NCBI GenBank assembly: GCA_963995505.1 | Contig: OZ023198.1 | Span: 6,038,558 to 6,102,557, forward strand | Direction of reading: 5' to 3' | Source: Hypericum androsaemum | Lineage: Eukaryota > Streptophyta > Magnoliopsida > Malpighiales > Hypericaceae | Length of the DNA stretch: 64,000 nucleotides | Part shown: piece by piece, positions 12,819-22,714 of the stretch | Position numbering within the stretch: the first letter of the stretch is position 1 | Layout of the letters: the number at the start of each line of letters is the position of its first letter | The notes under the pieces: generated by a model | Databases searched by the model: none | Told to the model about the DNA's origin: nothing | The model's input: the letters and a program-made list of their open reading frames with translations, nothing else | Position numbers and translations under genes: made by a program

Positions 12819-13065
12819 TGTGGGAGATTCCTACCGTCAAGGGGCACCGGAGGTCGATGGAGGGACGTCGAGCGGGGTCAGAGAATCGTCGCAAGGCACG
12901 GATGGAAACTGCAGCAGCTGAAGGCTCGTAACGGCTACTAGCCGCTATGGGCTTTATACGTGTAGGTTCTGGGCTGGGCCGTGGACACGGGCCCATGTGT
13001 CTTTAAGGTTTACGTTCTTTCGCTCCAGTCCTTATGTTCTCAGTTTAGTCCTTTTCGTTTCATCA
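12819..13065 (+). repeat. 3' LTR of the gypsy element
   Basis: 247 bp, same ends as the 5' copy; preceded by a purine-rich polypurine tract. Unrelated sequence begins directly after CATCA. Confidence 0.92.
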
Positions 13066-13648
13066 ATATTGTAATTAAGATGTATTTTCGATAAAAGTAC
13101 TTATGTGTAATTAGGCAACAGTGGGTTACTACCTCTGGCCTATAAATACTCAGTGCTCGTATGTTAATGGTGTGAATTGTGTATGAATTAAGTTGGTTAC
13201 TGTAACCAATTCTGTCCAACCTCCCACTTCTTCTATCCCACCCCACTTTTTTTCACTTTTTTTATCTTCAATTGCTTAGAACTGCTAAGAACCTCTTCGT
13301 CGAGGTGTTTCTTGGTGGAACCTGCGGGTGTGAGTGTGTTTCATTGCAATTTCCACGCTTCAGGTACTGCGTTCATTTTTATAATCGATTACATTTACTG
13401 TTTGTATTTTCATTGTTTTTGTTATTTCTGTTCCAGTTCACACATTTCTACTGTCTTCATAATCACTTTCCGCGAGCCATTTTTATAAATTTATGTTCCA
13501 AACACTCAGTTTGAAATTACTTACTCACTTTAATAGGAATGAATTTATAGTCTTGGCCACAGATGGAGTAGGAGACTGATTGTTCCACGTTAATAGGCAT
13601 TTTCTTTGTGCCATAACATTACTTATTGATTGTTTTCGTCGGCCTCAG
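13066..13648. other. stretch without a recognised gene, upstream of the PP2C fragment
   Basis: Flank of the gypsy insertion. It contains a good TATA-like CCTATAAATACTC near 13138-13150 and, 230 bp further, a possible splice donor (CGCTTCAG then GTACTGCG, near 13365). It could be an old promoter and leader exon upstream of the PP2C fragment, but no coding exon is recognisable. The 80-codon open frame at 13272-13514 matches nothing known to me. Confidence 0.4.
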
Positions 13649-14107
13649 ATATAGGACGTGCTTTCAAACAAGTGAGGTTGTCTCATCAGAGCCAGGCCGT
13701 TCCTCGGTAGCTAGAGCTTTGGTTGAGTCAGCAGTACGAGCCTGGAAGTACAAGTATCTAACCTCCAAAGTTGATGACTGTGCAGCGGTGTGCCTATTCC
13801 TCGACTCGAACAATTTGTCCACGGCATCCAAAACCAGAACCAATGAAGTTGCAACTGCAAGTGCAATGGACCAATCCGAGAATGCTTGTCTGAATGATCC
13901 CTTGATTCCTAACGGATTGGACCCAGACGCGGGAATAGATTGGTCCGCTCTTGAAGATAGATCCACATCGAATCACAGCCAGTTACACCCAGACTCGGGA
14001 ATAGATTGGTCCGCTCTTGAAGTTGTTTCCTTAATACATTTTTGAATTTACCGAGGTTCGTTCTGGGAAAGGAAGACAAGAAAGCTGATGCAGAGATGAA
14101 GGCTTAG
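13649..14107 (+). pseudogene. protein phosphatase 2C last-exon fragment
   Basis: C-terminal part of a plant PP2C of the At1g03590-like group. After an acceptor-like CAG at 13646-13648 the sequence reads ATA TAG GAC GTG, where the family has Ile-Trp-Asp-Val, so a Trp codon is now a stop. DVLSNK follows, then a frameshift, then RSSVARALVESAVRAWKY and SKVDDCAAVCLFLDS, strongly typical of the family. A 66-bp in-frame tandem repeat doubles a PDxGIDWSALE motif (13921 and 13987). One missing base near 14040 breaks the frame before the usual end LNLPRFVLGKEDKKADAEMK and a TAG. The metal-binding N-terminal two thirds is absent. A relic, possibly left when the rest was lost. Confidence 0.8.
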
Positions 14108-15076
14108 AAATGACACAACGGAGCCCGGTACGTGTTAGGGACCCGGAGCGTCCTAGTCAAAATTCATTCTTTTCTGCTTTTACTTTCTGGCTTTGCGATG
14201 GAGATGAAGCTGCGTTGCTTTATCTGGACAAGTATGATCGTGACTTGCGTTGGAAGGCATCTATTTAGGATATTTGATATGCTTTATTTACGTTATTTAC
14301 TTTGTGAAGACTCTTTTGGTTATTTCCTTAATTATGGACAATCCTGTTTCAGTCCAATTAGGTCTCTTTCGGTCTCCTTATAAGGAGAACCCTTTTTGTC
14401 TGTGTCCTTCAGACTTTGATGAATAAATTTTTTTAGGGTTTTTCCTAGTCTATCTTGTCGCCTTTCGGGTATTCTCAGATTCAATAGGCTTCGACGTATA
14501 GTTTTTGTTCACGTACCCTTCCATCTGCATCACTTTGTTATCTTGGTTTTGGTCACAAAAATGGGGAAGGCAATTTTAGGGCCGTATTGTAATATGTTAA
14601 TGTCAGAGATGGGGCCCGGCTATATTAGGATGTCCGGGAGAAATTGTCTTCTCGCTCTCTCCAGCGATGGTGGGTAGATTGGGATTTTTGTAAACGTCCA
14701 ACTATTTCTCTCTCGGTCTGTTATTGTTCATTTTTGGTGCCTTTGTTGGACTTTACATCGTTTTCTTCCCTTTGGTTGGAACTGCTCGGACCTCTTTGCA
14801 TTACTACATTGCATTAGTATTTTTATTGTGTCGTTAGGCTAAATACCCTGTTATATTCTCGGTTCATAGAGCTGTTGACTTCTTTCATGTTTCCATAATG
14901 AATTAAAATAGTCCAAGTGTGATTCGAGAAAATGCAAATATCACAAACAAGGAGATCAAAAGAGAAACACACATGATGGTGGAATTTGTTATACTTTATT
15001 AATCAATTGATTAAGCTTTTGTTGATGCTGCTGTTGTAGTATGTTGTCCATTTATAATATATGATATCAGATCATA
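14108..15076. other. intergenic, no gene recognised
   Basis: Holds the 3' side of the PP2C relic and, at the right, the 3' UTR of the minus-strand SCPL gene (about 14980-15076). The middle, 14340-14530, has a TATA-like CTTATAAGGAG and a GATGAATAAA poly(A)-like signal 60 bp later, an arrangement seen in LTRs, but no second copy or clear ends were found. The 83-codon frame at 14132-14383 is unsupported. Confidence 0.4.
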
Positions 15077-18000
15077 TTATATGGTTTTCCCGGCTAACCA
15101 ACGGCCGTAGAAATCCAGCGACTCACTGGGCTTGTACTCTGGTACTGTATGCCCAGCTCCCTGCAACCCCAAATATAAAAAAATACCTTCTTATTATATA
15201 TTAATCAGCAAAAAAATCTCTATCCAACCTTGAAATTACCAAGTTGGTTAATATGGTTCCTTACCTTTATAGTTAGGAAGGTAAGGTTGTGAGCATATCC
15301 CTGCAAGTACCTGTACAAGGCAACACCATCCACATATTAAAATGCAGAGAATTCTAAATTTTGTAATTTAGATTAGTCGGTTCATATATCGTAGAAAACA
15401 GATTTTGGTATTTTCTCTTACCCGGCAACTTGGTCATTGGAGATCCAGGGTCTCCACTCATCTGTGATGCTATAGCCCATTGCTCTTGTCCATGCTTGTG
15501 TCCCCGTAAATGGAACACACAAATCATGATCTCCACTGCACCCAACACACACATTTTATTTATTTAAAAGAAGAACCGGCGTGATGGTTTAGAGTAGCAT
15601 AATTAGCATTGCATGGTCAAATTGAACAAGTTAATTAGTACCTGTAGATGAGTGCCGGGTACCCTTGCATGGTTAAATTTCTATGATAAGGCATCATACT
15701 GTCGGCTCCAAATCCGTAGTCTATTTTGTCCGAGCATATCTCCCAGGGCCCAGTCACCGAAATCTGCGATTAATTGTCATTATGGTCTGAAACATTCATC
15801 TTCCGTTCATAATTCAAGTTTGAAACGAAATCAGAATCTCTTACTGGCTCGGCGTGAATTGCTTGTCTGACCGATTCATCGTTTAGCCATGCGGTCGCTA
15901 CTTCGTCGTTCTGCAATAATAGCAAAAATCCAATGGTAACTTTTACGCTTGAACCCAAGATATCTTTTAAAATAAATTCAAGTCCATTACTATTTAGACC
16001 AACTCGGAAAAAAAACCGAATGGCTGAAAAGAATGAGCAGCAGATGGGGAACTTACAACGCACGGAACGGAGCCGTAGATGCTCATCTGTTGGAGGAGTT
16101 TAGGCCAGGAAGGGAGATTGCGGGACCCATTTACGTGTGTAATGGGGCCAAGCGGCCATGCCCGGCCGTACATCCTCTTCCTCACTTTGAGAGGCCTCTC
16201 GGTTTTCCCCAGCTGCTGGAAACTCAGAGGCAAGCTTACGTCCCCATGAGCCTTTGCCTGGGCCTCTGGATCATGGTAACATGAATCTAGTATGTCGTAG
16301 ACGTTCAGACCAGATACACACTTCACCAAAAACAAAATGTTGTTCAAGTTTTTACGTCAAACGCAAGTCATTTCCGGTTGTCAGTATTCGAAATGCTCAA
16401 ATTTTTTATTCAAAAATAAGGTAGCCGTAGCATAATACACGACGTTGTATGTGGGATTATGAAACTGATTGTGTTAAGTGAGAATTATGTATAGCGCATG
16501 GTACTACTGGGTAATTAACCCTACATTAAATAACGCTAACACGATTGTTTCCCAGCCGATTAATTAATCTTGGGAATAGACAAGGTAAATTTATTCTTCC
16601 TTATGCCAGAGAGTGGATGCTATGGGCCGATACAAAGATTTAGGTTGCCAGGACCAGATATCCTTTTTGGAATCTTATTTTGACATGGATGGGTGTTAAA
16701 TCAGTCTTTTGCAGCTATACACACTTGTGCACTTTGTCGTCCGAAAGTTTCTCATTGAATTTTACTTCGGAAAATTTTAACGAAATTTGTGAGCTGCAAC
16801 TTTCGAGTTATATGAGGGGATTTAACAGATATATAAATATTATATAATGGAATATACCTCTACTTATAAAAAAATAAGGTAAATTGAGCCTCGAGTCATG
16901 TCCTCACCTTGTTAACTTTGGCGAAGCTCTTACGGCAAGCATCTGTTGGATTGGTCACATTTTTGCAATTAGCTTCCACTTCCTGTGACAAATCAATGAA
17001 GGGTGTGATAATCGGCACCCTTGTTTAAGAAATCCATATACGAACAGACACTTAAATCGATTAGTGAGAGAGTTTAGATTAGCTAAGAGATTTTGAGTTT
17101 GAGCCTTTCAAAGATTCTCCCCACTCGAATCTAGATTATTTGGTTAGTAGATGTCCAAATAGTATGTGTATAAGCAAAAATTAAAAAATCCACGTTGGCA
17201 CCCCTTTCGTTTTCATAGCTAGTGTGTTATAAATAAGTACCTCGTTAATATCATTTGAGATGAGGCCCATTCCATGAACAAATTGGAGGTAAGATTCCAA
17301 TCCTTCATAAGTGTCATCTGTGACCCCATTGCCCACCAAGTAACCCTGCATTATTTGGTTAATTAAAGATAGAGCTTGACGTCCACTTGTGAGTAAATTA
17401 TTGTTTGGTCAATTATAGAATGATGTCTAATATGGGCAAACACTTCCCAATTAAGGAACAAGATTCCCTCGTTAATGGTTGACAAAAAGCACTACAATTA
17501 ATCTTAAGGAAAGGGGTTCCCAACCTTGAAATTAATGATTGGCTGTACACCTGCTTGTATACCTGGCAAAGAAAGGGAAAAAAAAGTGAAGCATCTATGT
17601 AAGATTAATTATAAATATCGAGTCTGACTTCCCAAAATGGTGTCCAAATTAAAATTTTATAAGAAGAGTTTAATTGTTCTTCGAGATCTTACTATGTCCT
17701 GAATTATCCAACTTGGTAAGAACACAATGTACCTTTGACAACTTCGGAAGAAAGCATAGGGACATAAACTCCGGCGTATGACTCTCCGGAGATGTAGAAT
17801 GGATTCTTGGCGAATTCTGGATAAAGCTCAAACCACTATGGATGTATTGTCGTAAGTTGCTTGCCGGTCAAATTAACATTAATATTCTACTCTAACCGTC
17901 TTCTATAATAAGATTTATCATTTTCTATTATTCCTACAAGAATATTAAAGCGAATTTAATTAATTTCAGTGGACTTGAATTACCTTCAGAAGGAAAGTGT

Positions 18001-19082
18001 GGGAATCGATAGCCGTCTTGAAGTCATCGGTTACGTAGTTACTTTGGTTTTTGGAGTAGGATAAGCCGACCCCGCAAGGAGAGTCCAAATAAATCATGTT
18101 TGAGACCTAAACAAATCATATATATGAGAGCAATTAGATAAAAAGAACACAGTGCGGATTAAACTAATCTATCGGTCATTAATTATTCTCGACTCTTAAT
18201 ACCCTTAATAACATTTTGTTCATGTGATAAGTTTAATTATAACTTCTTTATGGGGTCAAAAAATTTTAAAAAAATAGCAAGATTAATATTAAATAGAAAA
18301 GTTATATATAAGACCTTGGACCAGCTATATGGATTGAGGTGCAATGTCGGCAGGCTTCCATTTGAGCTTCCCTTTTCATAATTGAATGGCCCTAAACAAA
18401 AGCAAAAATATCCAACAATTAACAACTTAAATATCTTGCGGGATCAACACTAATCTTACACAAAAAATGTTGTGGGGAAAATTACCACATTTAGTACACA
18501 TGCATGCCATGTAATTCTTCAGATTATATTCAAGTGGTAAAAGATAATAAATATATGACATTGTATACTATACGAGGGTTCAAACTTTAAAAATTACAAT
18601 CGTAGTAAATACATCTAGTTACGGAAAATAAAGATAAATATAAATACCGTGTTCATAAACAAATCCGTCGAAGCTGGAGCAACCGGGGCCACCATTAAGC
18701 CATAGTGTCACAGGATCCTCTGACGGATTTCTCTCTGAAGCTACGAAGTAGTAGTAGAGATTCTTGTCATTGAAGCTCACGTACCTGCAACAAGGTGCAT
18801 GACCATTTTTCTTATACCAAACAACCATGACGTTGCTTCTGCTAGAAAGAAGCAAAAGCCCGTAGTTCCGAAACTAATTAAAAATTGGACCTTCGTCAAT
18901 TCATAAACGTACCCGCCATGGTGTTGGGAAGGGAGAGTCCCGCTAAATCCAGGAAGTTGGGTTATGAGAGAACCTTGAGGAGCTGCTTCATTGGAAGGTA
19001 TGATACTTGCCATAAAAATTAGCAGGGAACAGGCCAATAATAAACTGCTACAGAAATCAAACTGACCGCTGCTCCTCATCAT
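15077..19082 (-). CDS. serine carboxypeptidase-like protein (SCPL20 type)
   Basis: Secreted or vacuolar S10-family peptidase. Fourteen exons on the minus strand: 18913-19082, 18648-18784, 18315-18391, 17984-18106, 17733-17835, 17525-17562, 17241-17345, 16908-16982, 16057-16320, 15845-15910, 15642-15763, 15422-15535, 15265-15310, 15077-15160. All introns are GT-AG and lengths sum to 1524 nt (507 aa plus stop), normal for the family. Residues 1-33 form a signal peptide ([16 protein letters not shown]). Family blocks seen: [25 protein letters not shown] with nucleophile Ser188, [10 protein letters not shown] with the catalytic Asp (429-431), and GAGHTVPEY with His484. The sequence follows SCPL20-type carboxypeptidases, so peptidase activity is likelier than acyl transfer (inference). 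[12 protein letters not shown] has Cys where Ala is usual. A TATA box lies 80 bp upstream. Confidence 0.93.
17045..17180 (+). repeat. SINE-like insertion in SCPL intron 7
   Basis: Inside the intron between exons 7 and 8. The stretch GAGAGAGTTTAGATTAGCT, then GAGTTTGAGCC, resembles in order and spacing the sequence at 41260-41330 on the opposite strand, which has a perfect Pol III B-box. The B-box here is degraded. Boundaries and target duplications were not established. Confidence 0.35.
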
Positions 19083-19160
19083 CTCCCTGCTACTAGCTAC
19101 TCAAATCTAATTAAAAAGTTGGGATTCTCATGTCACATGCAGTTATGCACGTCCATTCCC

Positions 19161-19170
19161 CTATTTTATA
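19161..19170 (-). promoter_or_regulatory. TATA box of the SCPL gene
   Basis: Reads TATAAAATAG on the minus strand, about 80 bp upstream of the ATG at 19082, leaving room for a leader of about 50 nt. Position and sequence fit a plant core promoter. Confidence 0.6.
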
Positions 19171-20177
19171 GTGTGATACTATACCTGTATTTTCTTTTTT
19201 ATATTTGGTATTCAGACTAGGTCGACTAATTCAAGTATAAACAGAATAACAATTTTGTTCGTTACTATGTGTGCGTTTGGTTTAGGACGAGAGGTGATAA
19301 TTTCTATAATCCTCGGGATTAGCAATTCGATGTACACAACCATGAACAAAAAAAAACACCAAAGATAAGTCAAAAAAGGACTGCAATTGGAAACAAACAA
19401 AATAAACTTTAGGTGCAATTAACTAGCTAGTGCGCAACTAGGCCCAACTGGAATATATATCGGTCCAAATATCATTGCATTTCCAAAGTAGATAAAGAAA
19501 AAATGTGGACCTTGTTCGTCAACATGTCAATTCTTGGCTACAAAATGGGAACGTTCATGACGGGGTCATGTGGGACCATAACATTGGCAAGAAACAAAGT
19601 CGTAACCTTGTCTCATTTCAGCCTACGACCAACAACAATTGATGTCTCAACTGTTGGACGGAGTTTTTTTTCAATTATGTTTTACGATAGGATATTATCA
19701 CAAGTACAACTACAAATGATGAGAGTGGTTGTCTAGGCTGGCTAGTCGAAGTTTACATCGACTTAATTTTATTGTCTTTAGTTATAAACAAGTCACGAGA
19801 TTAGTCCGATACTATCATATTCTAATTTGCGTATGAAATTACAACGAGCGTGACAATGAATTCGTACATTTCTTTTGCGTACGATTCGGGGACTTCTATT
19901 CCATTTTTACATAATTTGTTAGCTTTTGTTCCCACGTTTGCGACGAGTGTAAATTTTTTATATCAACCTTTTTTATTATATATTTTATTATATTCATAGT
20001 TTTTTATATCAACTTTCAAAAATAAAGCAAAAGCACTTGGACTATTTAATTAGCAGGATATATGGACTTGGATTGGGTCCGGAATAGGCCCATTTCGAAC
20101 CGTTTGAAGTGAAGACAGGCGAGATTTGTTTTGCAAAAAAATTAAAACCCAGGGACAAAAATGAAAAAAGCCACGTG

Positions 20178-20300
20178 GGCCGGTATCATATAACTGGGCT
20201 TGCCGGTATCGCAGCACGAATGTCATTATCATATAACTTGGTTTGCCGGTGTCGTAAACGTGACATGCCGATATCGTAAACGTGATATGCCGGTATCGGT
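20178..20300 (+). repeat. short tandem repeats, about 22-bp units
   Basis: Five or six degenerate units built on TGCCGGTATCGTAAACGTGA, with variants such as TGCCGATATCGTAAACGTGA and ATCATATAACTTGG. Rich in CG compared with its AT-rich surroundings. No coding sense in any frame. Confidence 0.7.
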
Positions 20301-21289
20301 CCTTCAGTCCAAACAGTTCGGAATCGCCCCTTCACTCCGAACCCAATCCATTCTGATTTTCCACGCTTAGCCTTTCACTTTGCTATCTATGATCGTCAAA
20401 AATTATGCTGTAGGATGAAATGTTGGACCATATTGCAATTTAATTATACACGAGGGGAGTAATATTTTATTTGAATTTTTACTTATCAAAAAAATATATT
20501 TTATTTGATTTTTCGAAAATGTATATTGGAGGAACTAGTCCGGAGTAGTATTTTCCGCTTCGTATAGATTCACTATATCATAATTTGTACTTATATATTG
20601 AAGATATATAAACAAATATTTGTAAAAAAGTTGTATATTCTTGGAAACATCCCGAACATTGTGCCAAACGTCACATTTCCAAACAGAGCCAAATCAGATA
20701 GCTCCCTAATGATTTTAGTTTATTAATCGTTATTTTTGGTTTGTACCACCTATCCGGACATTCGAGTTAGACGAGAATTTTAAAAAGTGATAGTTTTTTT
20801 AACCATATTTAACATTTTTGTATTTTTAAAAGTTTGAATTCAAAACTTTATTATTATTAGGGTAAAATAAGTGTACTAATTGATTTTATTAATTTTTATT
20901 GTGTTGATGGCAATCTCCATTCCTTTAGTTAAGAAATATGAGTCAATTGACCCGACGGTCTTACTAATATTATTACTAGCTCTTCATGTGACACACGGTG
21001 GTCCTGACCGTATCTTTTGTCAAGGAATCAAATAAAATTTCATTTTTTTTGGGTGATCTTAGCAAGAGAGAGCGGTCAAATTTAAGGACCAGGAAACTTC
21101 AAATTATTAGCAGGCCAAGTTGGCATCTAATGGGAGGAAGAAACATTGCCATGCAAATTCTTTTGTTCCGGGACTTGATTAATCGGTAGCGACTATACAG
21201 TCTATTAGAGAGAGAAAATTGAGGATGTCAGCTCGACATTGATTTTTGACATCTTTCGGGCACCGGATTTGGTCCTGGAATATGCACTA

Positions 21290-21600
21290 GTTCGATTAGT
21301 TATGATACAATGGTTCGCTCAGTTATGATACAATGGGTCGCCTAGTTATGATGCAATGGGTCGCCCGAAGCGATCCCGATTTTTTCGGCACACGCATTGG
21401 TTCGCTTAGTTATGATATAATGGTTCGCTCAGTTATGATACAATAGTTCGCCCAGTTATGATAGAATGGTTTGCCCGAAGTTCGCAGAATGGACCGTCCC
21501 GGAATACGCGCTGGTTCGTCCAATTATGATACAATGATTCACCTAGTTATGATAAAATGGTTTGGAAAATTGTGATGAAATGATTCGCCCGAAATGGAGT
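21290..21600 (+). repeat. nested (higher-order) minisatellite
   Basis: Nine units of 23-24 bp on TTCGCTCAGTTATGATACAA, starting near 21290, 21314, 21338, 21400, 21424, 21447, 21514, 21538 and 21561. They fall into three sets of three, separated by related 39-44 bp spacers that begin CGCCCGAAG and end near CGCNTTGG or CGCGCTGG. The larger period is thus 110-114 bp. A related spacer precedes the first set (21255-21289). This shows two rounds of amplification, first of the short unit, then of the triplet with its spacer. Confidence 0.85.
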
Positions 21601-22714
21601 ACAAGACGATTCTAAAAACAGGTTCCAGGACCGAATCCAATCCCACCTTTTCGCTCTTGCTAGCAAGTTTTACTTCAATTGACTCCGCCACTTTGTCATT
21701 ATCTCAGTGAACTGTCGTGGAATTTAGAAAATAAAACACTTCAAATTTCATAAGTATGAACATCATGTTCTCTTTACATTGGATGAAATTGGAACCAACA
21801 AATGGATCCAACTTGATGAGATTTAAGTTAATTATTTTGTTATAATTTGGAAACTCCATACAAATAAAGTAACACATTAAGATTAAGATTGTTGTAGTGT
21901 GTGGATTAAAAGATAAGTTAAAGAGAACAAACTTATCCGAAAAAGAACAAACTCTGAAGGAAGCTCGAGAAAGTAATTCTTGAGACGCTATTGAATCATA
22001 ATCCTTAAAACTGGTGTCTGCCCAAACTTAATGTTGCTATGAGTTTATTATTTTTATCTTCAAGACTACAATCAACGACGATGAACAGATGGATGAGAAG
22101 AAGATATGATGGGCTAGTGATTGGTGTGAATTACATCAATAACTTTTTTTTCTCTATTTATAGAGTTTCAAAAAGGGTAAAGAGACTTCTACCAAATCGC
22201 TCTGTTATAGGCGGTGTTGTATCTGGTTATTCACTTCATAAAGACCACCACCCTGTAAAAAAAACGTTCCACCATACTAAAAGGATGTCTCGTATAAGTA
22301 CATAATGCATATTGAGAATTCTCTCAATGGATCTTGATCCGGTCTCGTCTCAACAACTAGCAATGGTCCAGTCTTTGTTCTTCTCCTCTTCCCATTTTAT
22401 CACATTTTTCTTTTCTTTTTTTTCCGACGAGTAGTTAATGGATTTGATAGCTATAGAGAAGGATAGAAAATAACATGAAGGTAACTTGAGAGAACCAACA
22501 ACAACAAAAAAACACTTGAAATATGTTGAATCTTGTTCATTTTTCTTGTGTAATGTAGGTATGTGACAACTTTGTTCCAAAAAAACAGTGACAAGAATGT
22601 GAGTTGGGGGGTATTGTACTCGACAACGATCTATACCAAGCACATGTTTTCGGGTTAATCTATGATACAACAGATCAAAAGAATGCCATACCTGCTGTTG
22701 CTTGCTCAAGTTAT

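Larger units (their letters stand above)
10439..13065 (+). mobile_element. Ty3/gypsy element, internally deleted
   Basis: Two LTRs of exactly 247 bp flank 2.1 kb of pol sequence. Both LTRs start TGTGGGAGATTCC and end TTTCATCA. They differ at 11 positions by eye, 10 of them transitions. The 5' LTR is followed directly by the end of the reverse transcriptase: primer binding site, gag, protease and most of RT are missing. RNase H, integrase and a C-terminal chromodomain-like region follow, then a purine-rich tract (AAGCGGGGAGGAGTGT) before the 3' LTR. Flanks TATTA and ATATT do not match, so no target duplication is clear. Non-autonomous and dead. Confidence 0.9.
19171..22714. other. gene-free stretch with minisatellites
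   Basis: 3.5 kb of AT-rich DNA between the SCPL promoter and the 3' end of the aspartic protease gene. Apart from the repeats listed separately (20178-20300 and 21290-21600) I see no conserved coding sequence. The 88-codon frame at 22039-22305 and the 122-codon minus frame at 22350-22718 (which includes the protease 3' UTR) match no family I recognise. Confidence 0.5.

Noticed and set aside
21290..21600. CRISPR-like array
   Set aside because: Units are adjacent and degenerate, spacers are related to each other, and the sequence is a plant nuclear genome; it is a minisatellite.
22039..22305. 88-codon frame as a small gene
   Set aside because: Basic, low-similarity translation in AT-rich spacer, no promoter or splice support, no family recognised.
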